Shown here one piece after another: positions 1 through 6,473 of a stretch of 19,368 bases of DNA. The stretch comes from an uncultured Steroidobacter sp. (GTDB lineage: Bacteria > Pseudomonadota > Gammaproteobacteria > Steroidobacterales > Steroidobacteraceae). The position numbers and the translations under genes are program-made. The stretch covers positions 1 to 19,368 of the forward strand of contig NZ_CALFXI010000056.1 of NCBI RefSeq assembly GCF_937958065.1, given 5' to 3'. Position 1 is the stretch's first letter, and each line of letters opens with the position of its first letter. The notes under the pieces were generated by a model. That model made no database searches. It was not told the DNA's origin and worked only from the letters and a program-made list of their open reading frames with translations.

Positions 1-669
1 CTCGCGGTCTCGCCGCTCGATGAAGATCGCGAGGCCATCGAGTTCGACATGGAGCGGGCCGGCTTCGGTCCGCAGATCAAGGCCAAGGCCATGGAGGTCG
101 CGGATGCCACGGCCAGAATCGTCGAGAGCAATTTCACGGAAGGCTATGAACAGCTCGCCGCGGTGAAGCGCAAGTACGGCGAGGAGCCGTGGTTCGAGTC
201 GGTCCGGGGCAACTTCACCTGGTATCTGCTCGCGGGCTCGGAGGAGTCGATACGCAAGGAGGGGCCGCCGCTGCTCGAAGGTGTGCCGGCGCGCTACGAC
301 CCGATGCCGGTGCTGTCGAATCTCGACGTGCCGCAGCTGTGGATCCTCGGAGGTCAGGATCGCGATGCGCCGCCGATGGAGACGCTGCGTCGCCTCACCG
401 CGTTGAGCAATTCAGGTCGGCCGATCACGGCCGCGGTTTTTCCCGGCGCGGATCACGGGATGTATGAGTTCGAGACGCGGGCGGATGGCGAACGCGTGTC
501 GACGCGCCAGCCCGAAGGTTATTTCCAGATGATGCGGGATTTCATCGAAGGGAGGCCGCGGGCACCAAGCTATGGAAGCGCGCAGCTGCGAGTCGGCGGC
601 CCGTGGCTTACAGCGCGCCAAAACCCCGCATCGCCAGCCACGAGGCACCTACCCACACGGCGCCCTTGA
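1..669 (+). CDS. Alpha/beta hydrolase, C-terminal part (5' end outside window)
   Basis: The reading frame is open from base 1, so the gene begins left of the window; 222 residues are visible. The C-terminal half looks like an alpha/beta hydrolase of the serine aminopeptidase/dienelactone hydrolase kind. The segment 'WILGGQDRDAPP' (around base 340) carries the Asp expected of the catalytic triad, and 'FPGADHGMYEFE' (around base 440) carries the catalytic His before the last helix. The nucleophile Ser would lie upstream. The substrate cannot be told. The natural fold seems to end near 'MMRDFIEG' (base 552). The following 39 residues are Arg/Pro/Ala-rich and unlike a folded domain, and the last 62 bp overlap a convergent ORF. 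This could be a genuine tail, or a frameshift or lost stop codon. Confidence 0.8.
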   Translation, partial: LAVSPLDEDREAIEFDMERAGFGPQIKAKAMEVADATARIVESNFTEGYEQLAAVKRKYGEEPWFESVRGNFTWYLLAGSEESIRKEGPPLLEGVPARYDPMPVLSNLDVPQLWILGGQDRDAPPMETLRRLTALSNSGRPITAAVFPGADHGMYEFETRADGERVSTRQPEGYFQMMRDFIEGRPRAPSYGSAQLRVGGPWLTARQNPASPATRHLPTRRP

Positions 670-850
670 TGAACAGGGCCAGGAAGGTGACTCGCGCGGC
701 GTTTTTCACCCAGGCAGGCGAGTTCTCGACAGTGGCGGCGACGGAAGCGGCGATTGGCGTGTGCATGCTCGTGAGTTCCTCGGCAGGTGCAGCGATCGGA
801 AACTTCAGAACGAGCATATGAGCGCGCTCGCTGGCAAACATCGGCCGCAT
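608..850 (-). CDS. Small single-helix membrane protein, hypothetical
   Basis: An 80-residue ORF whose C-terminal third is a plausible transmembrane helix (around residues 52-74, 'VTFLALFIKGAVWVGASWLAMRGF'-like, few charges). The N-terminal half is soluble with no recognisable domain. Two starts are possible: ATG at 850, with an AGGGG stretch about 12 nt upstream, or ATG at 817, which begins 'MLVLKFP' and has a poorer ribosome site. The 3' end overlaps the convergent hydrolase by 62 bp. Product unknown. The hydrophobic pattern, with an Arg- and Lys-flanked helix, favours a real protein over a chance ORF, but it is short and unconfirmed. Confidence 0.5.
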   Translation of the reverse strand: MRPMFASERAHMLVLKFPIAAPAEELTSMHTPIAASVAATVENSPAWVKNAARVTFLALFIKGAVWVGASWLAMRGFGAL

Positions 851-937
851 GGCCCAAAGGCCCCTGCGGCCGGGTCTCGATTTGCCCTACGGCATCGCCT
901 TAGCAGGATCGACCACACGTATCGACCGGAAGCGGAG

Positions 938-1576
938 CTAATTGCGCCAGTCGCTCAGGCCTTCCCGATCGTTGACCTCGATGTATGCAGGGCGGGAGCG
1001 CATGCGGTGGATGTAGGGCGCGAGGTGTTTCCAAGTGGTCGCGGGGCGCGGCATGTTGCGCGACCAGCGCATGGTCATGGTGGCCAGGAGGTCGGCCGTG
1101 CTCAGCTCGCTGCCCAGCAGATAGGGACGGCCATCGGCGAGATGCGCATCGAGCCGCTGCCACGCGTTTTCGATGCGCTGCCGGGCGAGCGCCCGGACGG
1201 CCTCGGCGCCGGCCGGGTCACCATCGCTGTCCGCATAGAACCAATCGCGCTTGGCGGGCAGGATCGTGTTCGCGAGGAAGATCATCATTTCGAGCCAGTC
1301 GGCACGCGCGGCCGATCCGGGCGCCGGTGCGAACTGCTTTTCCGGATGACGCTCGGCCAGCAGCATCAGCTGCGCCGCCGACTCTCCGTGCGGCTTGCCG
1401 TCGATCACCAGGGTGGGAATGCGGCCGGCGGGATTCAGGCGCAGGTACTCGGGCGATTTCTGCGCGCCCGCATCGATGCTGACCAGCTTCGCTTCGAACG
1501 GCACGCCCAGCTCGATCAGCATCCAATGCACCGCCAGGCTGGCGGCTCCGGGCGAGTAGTAGAGCGTGTAAGTCAT
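938..1576 (-). CDS. Glutathione S-transferase family protein
   Basis: A 212-residue cytoplasmic protein, normal length for a bacterial GST. It would conjugate or transfer glutathione, or reduce substrates with it. The N-terminal thioredoxin-like domain (residues 1-80) opens with 'LYYSPGAASLA', then has 'NPAGRIPTL' with the cis-Pro at 54 and 'GES' at 64-66, which binds the gamma-glutamyl part of glutathione. The all-helical C-terminal domain contains the usual 'LLGSELSTADLLATM' N-capping box. The ATG at 1576 is chosen because GGAAG lies about 6 nt upstream and the protein then starts on the first beta strand; the frame stays open upstream to 1834 but that part has no GST similarity. The position equivalent to the beta-class active-site Cys is Ala12, followed by Ser13. 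Divergent from the membrane protein gene at 1746. Confidence 0.93.
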   Translation of the reverse strand: MTYTLYYSPGAASLAVHWMLIELGVPFEAKLVSIDAGAQKSPEYLRLNPAGRIPTLVIDGKPHGESAAQLMLLAERHPEKQFAPAPGSAARADWLEMMIFLANTILPAKRDWFYADSDGDPAGAEAVRALARQRIENAWQRLDAHLADGRPYLLGSELSTADLLATMTMRWSRNMPRPATTWKHLAPYIHRMRSRPAYIEVNDREGLSDWRN

Positions 1577-1745
1577 GGCGGCTTCCACAGGCGGCGATGT
1601 CGATGCGAAAGTGTAGCGCAACGAAGTCCCCGAACTACGGACAGGAAACGCCGTTGTTGCGCCCGGGACGGACATCGGCGTGCAGCGAGGAACCGTTGTG
1701 CGAATGGGGTGTTTCGAACTCGAACCGACCACGGAGGTATGAACA

Positions 1746-2084
1746 ATGGCGCAAGCGCGCGACAGCTCCATCCTGGCGAGCTCGCTGTGGATGATCGTGA
1801 TCAGCCTGGTCTTGTTCTTCCTGCCCGCCATCAACGGGCTGGTGGGCGGCTGGGTCGGGGGCTACAAGGCCGGATCGGCGAGTCGCGGCTTGGGGGCCGC
1901 GGTCCTGCCGGCGATCGTGGTGGGTTTGTGCCTGTGGGGGCTGCTGGCATCGTTCGGCCGTCCCGTGCTGGGCTTTTTCGGCGGCCTCGCGGTCGGCTTG
2001 TGGGCGCTGATTTCGAGCGTGAGCCTGCTCATCGGCGCCGCCATCGGCGGAGTGATGGCGCCGGATCGCTCGGGGCTGCGCTAG
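1746..2084 (+). CDS. Small Gly-rich integral membrane protein, hypothetical
   Basis: A 112-residue, very hydrophobic protein with about three membrane segments (roughly residues 12-35, 47-68 and 73-103) and repeated Gly-rich turns ('GGWVGGYKAGS', 'GFFGGLAVGLW', 'GAAIGGVM'). The sequence resembles small DUF5518-like bacterial membrane proteins, but I cannot assign a family firmly. The start is well supported: GGAGG lies about 8 nt before the ATG. It is divergent from the GST gene, with a 169-bp shared upstream region (1577-1745) in which I see no clear promoter or operator. No function inferred. Confidence 0.8.
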   Translation: MAQARDSSILASSLWMIVISLVLFFLPAINGLVGGWVGGYKAGSASRGLGAAVLPAIVVGLCLWGLLASFGRPVLGFFGGLAVGLWALISSVSLLIGAAIGGVMAPDRSGLR

Positions 2085-2119
2085 AGATTGTTCCGCGACA
2101 CCTGCGGTAATCTTTCCGC

Positions 2120-2389
2120 ATGACTCGACACTGGTGGGTGTATCTGCTCGTCTGCCGCGATGGCCGTACCTATACGGGCATCGCGCTCGACGTTGCCGCA
2201 CGCTTCGCAGCTCACAGCCAGGGCAAGGGCGCGAAGTTCACGCGTTCCAATCCGCCGGTTCGCGTGCTGGGCACGCAGGCTTTTGCCACCAAGTCCGAGG
2301 CACTCAAAGCCGAAGCCGCGTTGAAGAAGCTGGACCGGCCGGCGAAGCTGGCCTGGGCTAGGCTGCAGGCCGCTCAAACAGTTTCATGA
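2120..2389 (+). CDS. GIY-YIG nuclease domain protein (UPF0213/YhbQ type)
   Basis: An 89-residue protein made of one GIY-YIG domain. The first motif is 'VYLL' (7-10) and the second 'TYTGI' (17-21); Arg28 and His32 follow, and Glu65 in 'EALKAEAALKK' matches the metal-binding Glu of the family. UPF0213 proteins such as E. coli YhbQ are this short and have been linked to DNA-end or repair nuclease activity; the role here is inferred from family only. The ribosome site is weak. Its TGA overlaps the ATG of the next gene (ATGA), so the two are probably co-translated, although no functional link is known. Confidence 0.92.
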   Translation: MTRHWWVYLLVCRDGRTYTGIALDVAARFAAHSQGKGAKFTRSNPPVRVLGTQAFATKSEALKAEAALKKLDRPAKLAWARLQAAQTVS

Positions 2390-3519
2390 GGGATCGAGCA
2401 TGCCGCAACTCGAATGTACCGCGACGGCTGCGTACAGCGGCGGTGCTCTTTGGCATCGCTCTGCTCGCCAGTTGCACGAGTCCGCCGGTGCGCGAGCCGC
2501 CCATTGATCCGGATGAAGCGCGGGCGGAGATTGCCAGGCGCATCGCTCCCACCGTGAAAAATCGCGAAGGCTGGGCGATCGATATCTTCGCTGCGTTCGA
2601 GTCGCTGTCCATCCGGCCGACCTCGGAGAACATCTGCGCGGTGATCGCGGTGACCGAACAGGAGTCGACGTTCCAGGCCAGTCCGCCCGTGGCAGGCTTG
2701 CCTGCCATTGCCCGCCGCGAAATCGATGCGAGGGCCGCCCGCTACAAGATTCCGAAGTTCCTGGTGGATGCGGCGTTGAGCGTGCAGTCGCCGAACGGCA
2801 AGAGCTATCGCGAGCGTCTGGAGCAGGTCAGCACCGAACAGCAGTTGAGCGAGCTGTTCGCCGACTTCATCGGCATGGTGCCGCTCGGCGAACGTTTGTT
2901 CGGCAGTTTCAATCCAGTTCGCACCGGTGGACCGATGCAAGTGAGCATCGCGTACGCCGAACAGCACGCCCGGCAGAAGCGCTATCCGTACCCGATGTCG
3001 GGCAGCGTGCGCGACGAGGTGTTCACCCGGCGCGGCGGCATGTACTTCGGCATCGCGCATCTGCTCGATTATCCGGTCGACTATCCGGGCATGGTGTACC
3101 GCTTCGCCGACTTCAACGCGGGTCATTACGCGAGCCGGAACGCGGCGTTTCAGGATGCCGTGAGCAAGTTGTCCAGGAAGAAACTGGCGCTGGATGGCGA
3201 TCTGCTGATCGGCGGATCGAGCGAGCCGAGCAGGACCGAGCTGGCCGTGCGCAGTCTGGCTCGCGAGCTCGATCTGGACGAGCGAGCGATCCGTCGCGAC
3301 CTGGAGCTCGGCCGCGAGCAAGCGTTCGAAGACAGCAAGCTTTTCAAGCGCGTGTTCGCGCTGGCGGAGCAGCGCTCGAAGGCGGCGGTGCCCCGCGCGC
3401 TGGTGCCGAACATCCGCTTGGAGAGTCCCAAGATCACACGCAAGCTCACCACCGAATGGTTCGCCAGGCGCGTCGACGACCGCTACCGGAAGTGCCTGGC
3501 GCGCGGTCGCGCCAGCTGA
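2386..3519 (+). CDS. DUF1615 (YaiW-type) outer-membrane lipoprotein
   Basis: A 377-residue protein with an Arg-rich N-terminus, a hydrophobic stretch and the lipobox 'LASC' with the lipidated Cys at residue 30; the next residues T-S give no inner-membrane retention Asp, so outer-membrane sorting is expected. The mature part matches DUF1615 in its pattern: 'VTEQESTFQASPPVAGLP', 'GPMQVSIAYAEQHA' and 'RFADFNAGHYASRNAAFQ', reminiscent of a lysozyme-like fold. The E. coli family member YaiW is a surface lipoprotein that works with the peptide transporter SbmA in uptake of antimicrobial peptides; no SbmA gene is in this window. The start overlaps the GIY-YIG stop by 4 nt (ATGA), which decides the start. 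Confidence 0.9.
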   Translation: MRDRACRNSNVPRRLRTAAVLFGIALLASCTSPPVREPPIDPDEARAEIARRIAPTVKNREGWAIDIFAAFESLSIRPTSENICAVIAVTEQESTFQASPPVAGLPAIARREIDARAARYKIPKFLVDAALSVQSPNGKSYRERLEQVSTEQQLSELFADFIGMVPLGERLFGSFNPVRTGGPMQVSIAYAEQHARQKRYPYPMSGSVRDEVFTRRGGMYFGIAHLLDYPVDYPGMVYRFADFNAGHYASRNAAFQDAVSKLSRKKLALDGDLLIGGSSEPSRTELAVRSLARELDLDERAIRRDLELGREQAFEDSKLFKRVFALAEQRSKAAVPRALVPNIRLESPKITRKLTTEWFARRVDDRYRKCLARGRAS

Positions 3520-3536
3520 GTGTGCTATCGTCGCGC

Positions 3537-3803
3537 ATGCCTTTCGATCCCTCGACCCTGTACCCGGACGATGAAGAGCTGACGCCCGTGGCGGTGCCGC
3601 ACACCGAGTTGTCGGCCGAAGCGCTTCGCGGCGTCATCGAATCGTTCGTGCTGCGCGAGGGGACGGAATACGGCGAGCGCGATTTCACGCTCGAGGAAAA
3701 GCTGGCGCAGGTCATGCGGCAGCTGGAGCGTGGCGAGGCGCAGATCATGTTCGATCCGCAATCGAACTCCGTCGACATCGTGGTGACACGACAGCTCAGA
3801 TAG
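3537..3803 (+). CDS. yheU: YheU family protein (UPF0270)
   Basis: An 88-residue protein whose core 'LSAEALRGVIESFVLREGTEYGERDFTLEEKLAQVMRQLERGEAQI' in pattern is the UPF0270 signature (key block ESFVLREGTEYGE near residues 35-47). E. coli YheU is about 72 residues; this one has some 18 extra N-terminal residues ('MPFDPSTLYPDDEELTPV'). The ATG at 3537 is preferred because the open frame upstream (to 3456) overlaps the DUF1615 gene and is Arg-rich without similarity; the ribosome site is weak. Function of the family is unknown. It lies 17 bp after the DUF1615 gene and 5 bp before glutathione reductase, so the three are likely co-transcribed. Confidence 0.9.
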   Translation: MPFDPSTLYPDDEELTPVAVPHTELSAEALRGVIESFVLREGTEYGERDFTLEEKLAQVMRQLERGEAQIMFDPQSNSVDIVVTRQLR

Positions 3804-3808
3804 ATTCC

Positions 3809-5152
3809 ATGGCCAGCCAACGTGATTTCAACCTTTTCGTCATTGGTGCCGGTTCCGGCGGCGTGCGCGCGGCGCGAGTGGCGGCCGCTCACGGCGCCAG
3901 AGTCGCAATCGCCGAGGAATATCGGATCGGCGGCACTTGTGTAATTCGCGGCTGCGTGCCGAAGAAGCTGCTGGTGTACGGCGCGCATTTCGCCGAAGAC
4001 CTGGAAGACGCGCGGCGCTTCGGCTGGCATGTGAAAGATGCGAAGTTCGACTGGCCCACGCTGCGCGACAACGTGTTGGCCGAAGTCACGCGCCTCAGCG
4101 GCCTGTACACACAGACGCTGAACAATCACAAAGTGGAGATCCTGCCGGAGCGCGCCGTCGTCACAGGGCCGAACAGCGTGCGCGTCGGCGAGCGCGAATA
4201 CACCGCCGACGTGATTCTGATCGCGACCGGTGCTCGACCGCACGTGCCGACGTCGCCCGGCTGCGAGCACGGCATCACTTCCAATGAAGCGTTCCATCTG
4301 GAACAGCTGCCCAAGCGCATGCTGATCGCGGGCGGCGGCTACATAGCAAACGAGTTCGCCGGGGTGTTCAACGAGCTCGGCGTGAAGGTCACGCTGGTCA
4401 ATCGATCGGATGTGATCCTGCGAGGCTATGACGCGCAGATCCGCGACCGGCTGCTGCAGATCTCGATGATCAAGGGCATCCAGTTCCTGTTCAATTCGCC
4501 CATCGAGAGGATCGTCAAGGAGGCCAGCGGCGCGCTCACGGTTCATATGCCGGGTGGCCCGGTCGAATGCGATGCAGTGATGTTTGCTACCGGCCGCGTG
4601 CCGAACACGCGTGGGCTGGGGCTGGAGAGTGCGGGCGTCGAGATCGACGAGGCGGGCGCGGTCCGGGTGGACGACGAAAGTCGCTCGACCTGCCCATCCA
4701 TCTACGCGGTCGGCGATGTGACCAACCGGGTGCAGCTCACGCCCGTGGCAATCCGCGAGGGGCAGGCGTTCGCGGATACTGTGTTCGGTAAGAAGCCCAC
4801 GAAGGTGGATTACAACTGCATTCCCTCGGCCGTGTTCAGTCATCCGCCGCTGGCGGGTGTCGGGCTGACGGAAGGCGACGCGCGCAACCAGCTCGGTGCG
4901 GTCAAGGTCTACACCGCGGACTTCCGACCGATGAAGAACGTGCTCGCCGGGCGCACCGAGCGAGCGCTCTACAAAATCATCGTCGACGCGGCCACCGAGA
5001 AAATCGTCGGCGCTCACCTGATCGGCCCGGATGCGCCGGAGATTCTTCAGGTACTGGCGATCGCCGTGAAAGCGGGGCTTCGCAAGTCGCAGCTCGACGA
5101 AGTGGTCGCGGTGCATCCGACGATGGCGGAGGAGCTGGTCCTGCTGAAGTAG
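3809..5152 (+). CDS. gor: Glutathione-disulfide reductase
   Basis: A 447-residue flavoprotein, the usual length for bacterial glutathione reductase, which uses NADPH to reduce GSSG to GSH in the cytoplasm. Domains in order: FAD-binding 'VIGAGSGGVRAAR' (11-23); redox-active disulfide in 'GGTCVIRGCVPKK' with Cys44 and Cys49; 'LIATGARP' near 137; the pyridine-nucleotide fold 'IAGGGYIANEFAGVF' near 172 followed by 'VNRSDVILRGYD', whose two Arg residues favour NADPH over NADH; second FAD motif 'SIYAVGDVTNRVQLTPVA' near 301; and the C-terminal dimer domain ending in 'HPTMAEE', which supplies the His-Glu pair to the partner subunit. The gene follows yheU after 5 bp and is followed by a palindromic element that may end transcription. 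Confidence 0.97.
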   Translation: MASQRDFNLFVIGAGSGGVRAARVAAAHGARVAIAEEYRIGGTCVIRGCVPKKLLVYGAHFAEDLEDARRFGWHVKDAKFDWPTLRDNVLAEVTRLSGLYTQTLNNHKVEILPERAVVTGPNSVRVGEREYTADVILIATGARPHVPTSPGCEHGITSNEAFHLEQLPKRMLIAGGGYIANEFAGVFNELGVKVTLVNRSDVILRGYDAQIRDRLLQISMIKGIQFLFNSPIERIVKEASGALTVHMPGGPVECDAVMFATGRVPNTRGLGLESAGVEIDEAGAVRVDDESRSTCPSIYAVGDVTNRVQLTPVAIREGQAFADTVFGKKPTKVDYNCIPSAVFSHPPLAGVGLTEGDARNQLGAVKVYTADFRPMKNVLAGRTERALYKIIVDAATEKIVGAHLIGPDAPEILQVLAIAVKAGLRKSQLDEVVAVHPTMAEELVLLK

Positions 5153-5169
5153 CCCCAAGAGACCCAAAA

Positions 5170-5213
5170 GGGACAGATTCCATTTCCACAGGGCGGGAAA
5201 ATGAATCTGTCCC
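5170..5213. repeat. REP-like palindromic element (GGGACAGATTC type)
   Basis: The left arm (5170-5187) begins GGGACAGATTC and the right arm (5196-5213) ends GAATCTGTCCC; the 18-base arms match at 16 positions around an 8-base loop (acagggcg). Such long arms are unusual for a simple terminator. From general knowledge, GGGACAGATT(C/T) palindromes are scattered through many gammaproteobacterial genomes and can be associated with REP-type elements and RAYT transposases; membership here is inference. It lies 17 bp after gor and, being symmetric, could also act as a bidirectional transcription stop between gor and the convergent transporter gene. Confidence 0.7.
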
Positions 5214-5246
5214 CTCGTGGGTTCGATTTATCCCCGCTGTCTGGAA

Positions 5247-5264
5247 AAAAGGATCTGTCCTTTT
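5247..5264 (-). terminator. Possible rho-independent terminator of the EamA transporter gene
   Basis: Read on the minus strand, the transporter stop TGA runs directly into a perfect 7-bp stem (AAAAGGA / TCCTTTT) with a 4-base loop and a short T run. The stem is AT-rich and weak, so it may instead be a decayed third copy of the neighbouring repeat: 5243-5260 reads ggaaaaaaggatctgtcc, similar to the right arm at 5196-5213. Confidence 0.4.
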
Positions 5265-6187
5265 CAGGACTCGGGCGTCGGTTCGGGAGTGGGCGGGCTG
5301 GGGCGTTTCTTCAGCGCATATTCGCGCCACAGGATGATCAGCCCGCCGGCGACCACCAGCGGGGCGCCGATCCACACCGACGCCGAAGGAATTTCCTCGA
5401 AGAACAGGTAGCCCAGCAGCACCGACATGATCATGTTGCTGTAATCGAGCGGGGCAATGGTGGAGGCCGGCGCGTATCGATAGGAATACGTCATCACCAG
5501 CTGGCCGGTGACGCCGAACAATCCAGCCAGGATGATCTGCAGCCATTGCATCCCCGTCGGCACCACCCAGCCGCCGAGGGCGGTCAGGGCGGCGCAGGTC
5601 ATGAAGGTCAGGGAAAAATAAAACGTGATGGTGAGCGCGTGCTCGCCGCCGCTCATCATGCGCAGGAAGATCATCGCAACGGCAGAGAACATCGCCGCGC
5701 CGAGCGCCACCAGGACGCCGAGCGAGGCGCCGTCCGCGAACGTGAGATGCGGGCCGAGCATGATCAACACGCCGATGAAGCCGAGCGCCAGCGCCGTCCA
5801 GCGGAAGCGATGAATCTGTTCGCCGAGGAACACCATCGCGAGCAAGGTGATGAACATGGGCGAGGTGAACGAGATCGCGGTCACGTCGGCCAGCGGGATC
5901 ATCGTGACGGCGGTGAACAGACAGAACATGCTCACCGTGCCCGACAGGGAGCGCAGCGCATGCGAGCGCACGTTGTTGGTCTTGAGCAGATGCAGCTGGT
6001 TGGTATGCCAGGCCAGCAGCGCCAGCAGCAGGACCGAAACCAGGCCGCGCACGAAAATCGTCTGGCCGACCGGCACGTCCTGCCCGAGCAGCTTGACGCA
6101 CAAGGTCATCCCGGCGAACAGGACGACGGAACCGAGTTTCAGCGCGATGCCCAGAATGGGGCGGTGTAGAGCAGCTGCGGCGTGCAA
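5264..6187 (-). CDS. EamA/DMT-superfamily transporter
   Basis: A 307-residue inner-membrane protein with about ten hydrophobic segments in two five-helix halves, the architecture of EamA (DMT) exporters of the RhaT/YdcZ/S-adenosylmethionine-transporter type. Recognisable blocks are 'GMTLCVKLLG' near 26, 'FVRGLVSVLLLALL' near 45, 'SFTSPMFITLLAMVFLGEQ' near 106 closing the first EamA unit, and 'APLDYSNMIMSVLLGYLFFEE' near 245 closing the second. A Pro/Glu-rich tail ends the protein. The substrate is not predictable. The start used is TTG at 6187, with no clear ribosome site, so the true start is uncertain. It converges on gor and lies downstream of the DUF2007 gene (54 bp apart). Confidence 0.9.
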   Translation of the reverse strand: MHAAAALHRPILGIALKLGSVVLFAGMTLCVKLLGQDVPVGQTIFVRGLVSVLLLALLAWHTNQLHLLKTNNVRSHALRSLSGTVSMFCLFTAVTMIPLADVTAISFTSPMFITLLAMVFLGEQIHRFRWTALALGFIGVLIMLGPHLTFADGASLGVLVALGAAMFSAVAMIFLRMMSGGEHALTITFYFSLTFMTCAALTALGGWVVPTGMQWLQIILAGLFGVTGQLVMTYSYRYAPASTIAPLDYSNMIMSVLLGYLFFEEIPSASVWIGAPLVVAGGLIILWREYALKKRPSPPTPEPTPES

Positions 6188-6241
6188 GGAAGCTTGATTG
6201 GTGGCTCGACCGAGGGGTGCGGCCGAAGCCGCGAGCTTACC

Positions 6242-6472
6242 TCATGCCTCGTCGATCTTCAGCTCGCCGCGTTCGTAAGCATCGATGATGCGCCGGGCGG
6301 CGCTCGCGTCGGCGTCGTCGACCAGGATGGCAAGGTGGCCCATGGCGGGCAGCTCGCCCAGGCCACCTTGCAGCAGCGCGCCCTGCAGGAAGGTCTCGAT
6401 GCCTCGCTCTCGCAATAATCCCTCGACGAGATGCGCCTCGATGTAATCGCTGCAGCGGAACACTCGAATCAC
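6242..6472 (-). CDS. DUF2007 domain protein
   Basis: A 76-residue protein matching the DUF2007 pattern: 'RCSDYIEAHLVEGLLRERGIETFL' at the N-terminus, then a Gly-rich loop and 'LAILVDDADASAARRIIDAYE', a small ferredoxin-like alpha/beta fold described as a putative signal-transducing (PII-like) domain. Function unknown. The start is GTG at 6472, one base after the TGA of the M20 gene; an AGGTGA ribosome site lies inside the last codons of that gene, so the two are translationally coupled. Confidence 0.87.
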   Translation of the reverse strand: MIRVFRCSDYIEAHLVEGLLRERGIETFLQGALLQGGLGELPAMGHLAILVDDADASAARRIIDAYERGELKIDEA

Positions 6473-6473
6473 A

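Noticed and set aside
1705..1740. TTCGAACTCGAA and neighbours resembling a tRNA T loop
   Set aside because: No acceptor stem, anticodon arm or CCA end can be drawn around it.
572..2110. 512-residue plus-strand frame across the GST region
   Set aside because: Arg-rich and without domains; it crosses the GST gene on the other strand and the small membrane protein gene.
3446..5167. 573-residue open frame on the minus strand opposite yheU and gor
   Set aside because: Low-complexity Arg/His-rich translation without similarity, while the plus strand carries a clear glutathione reductase.
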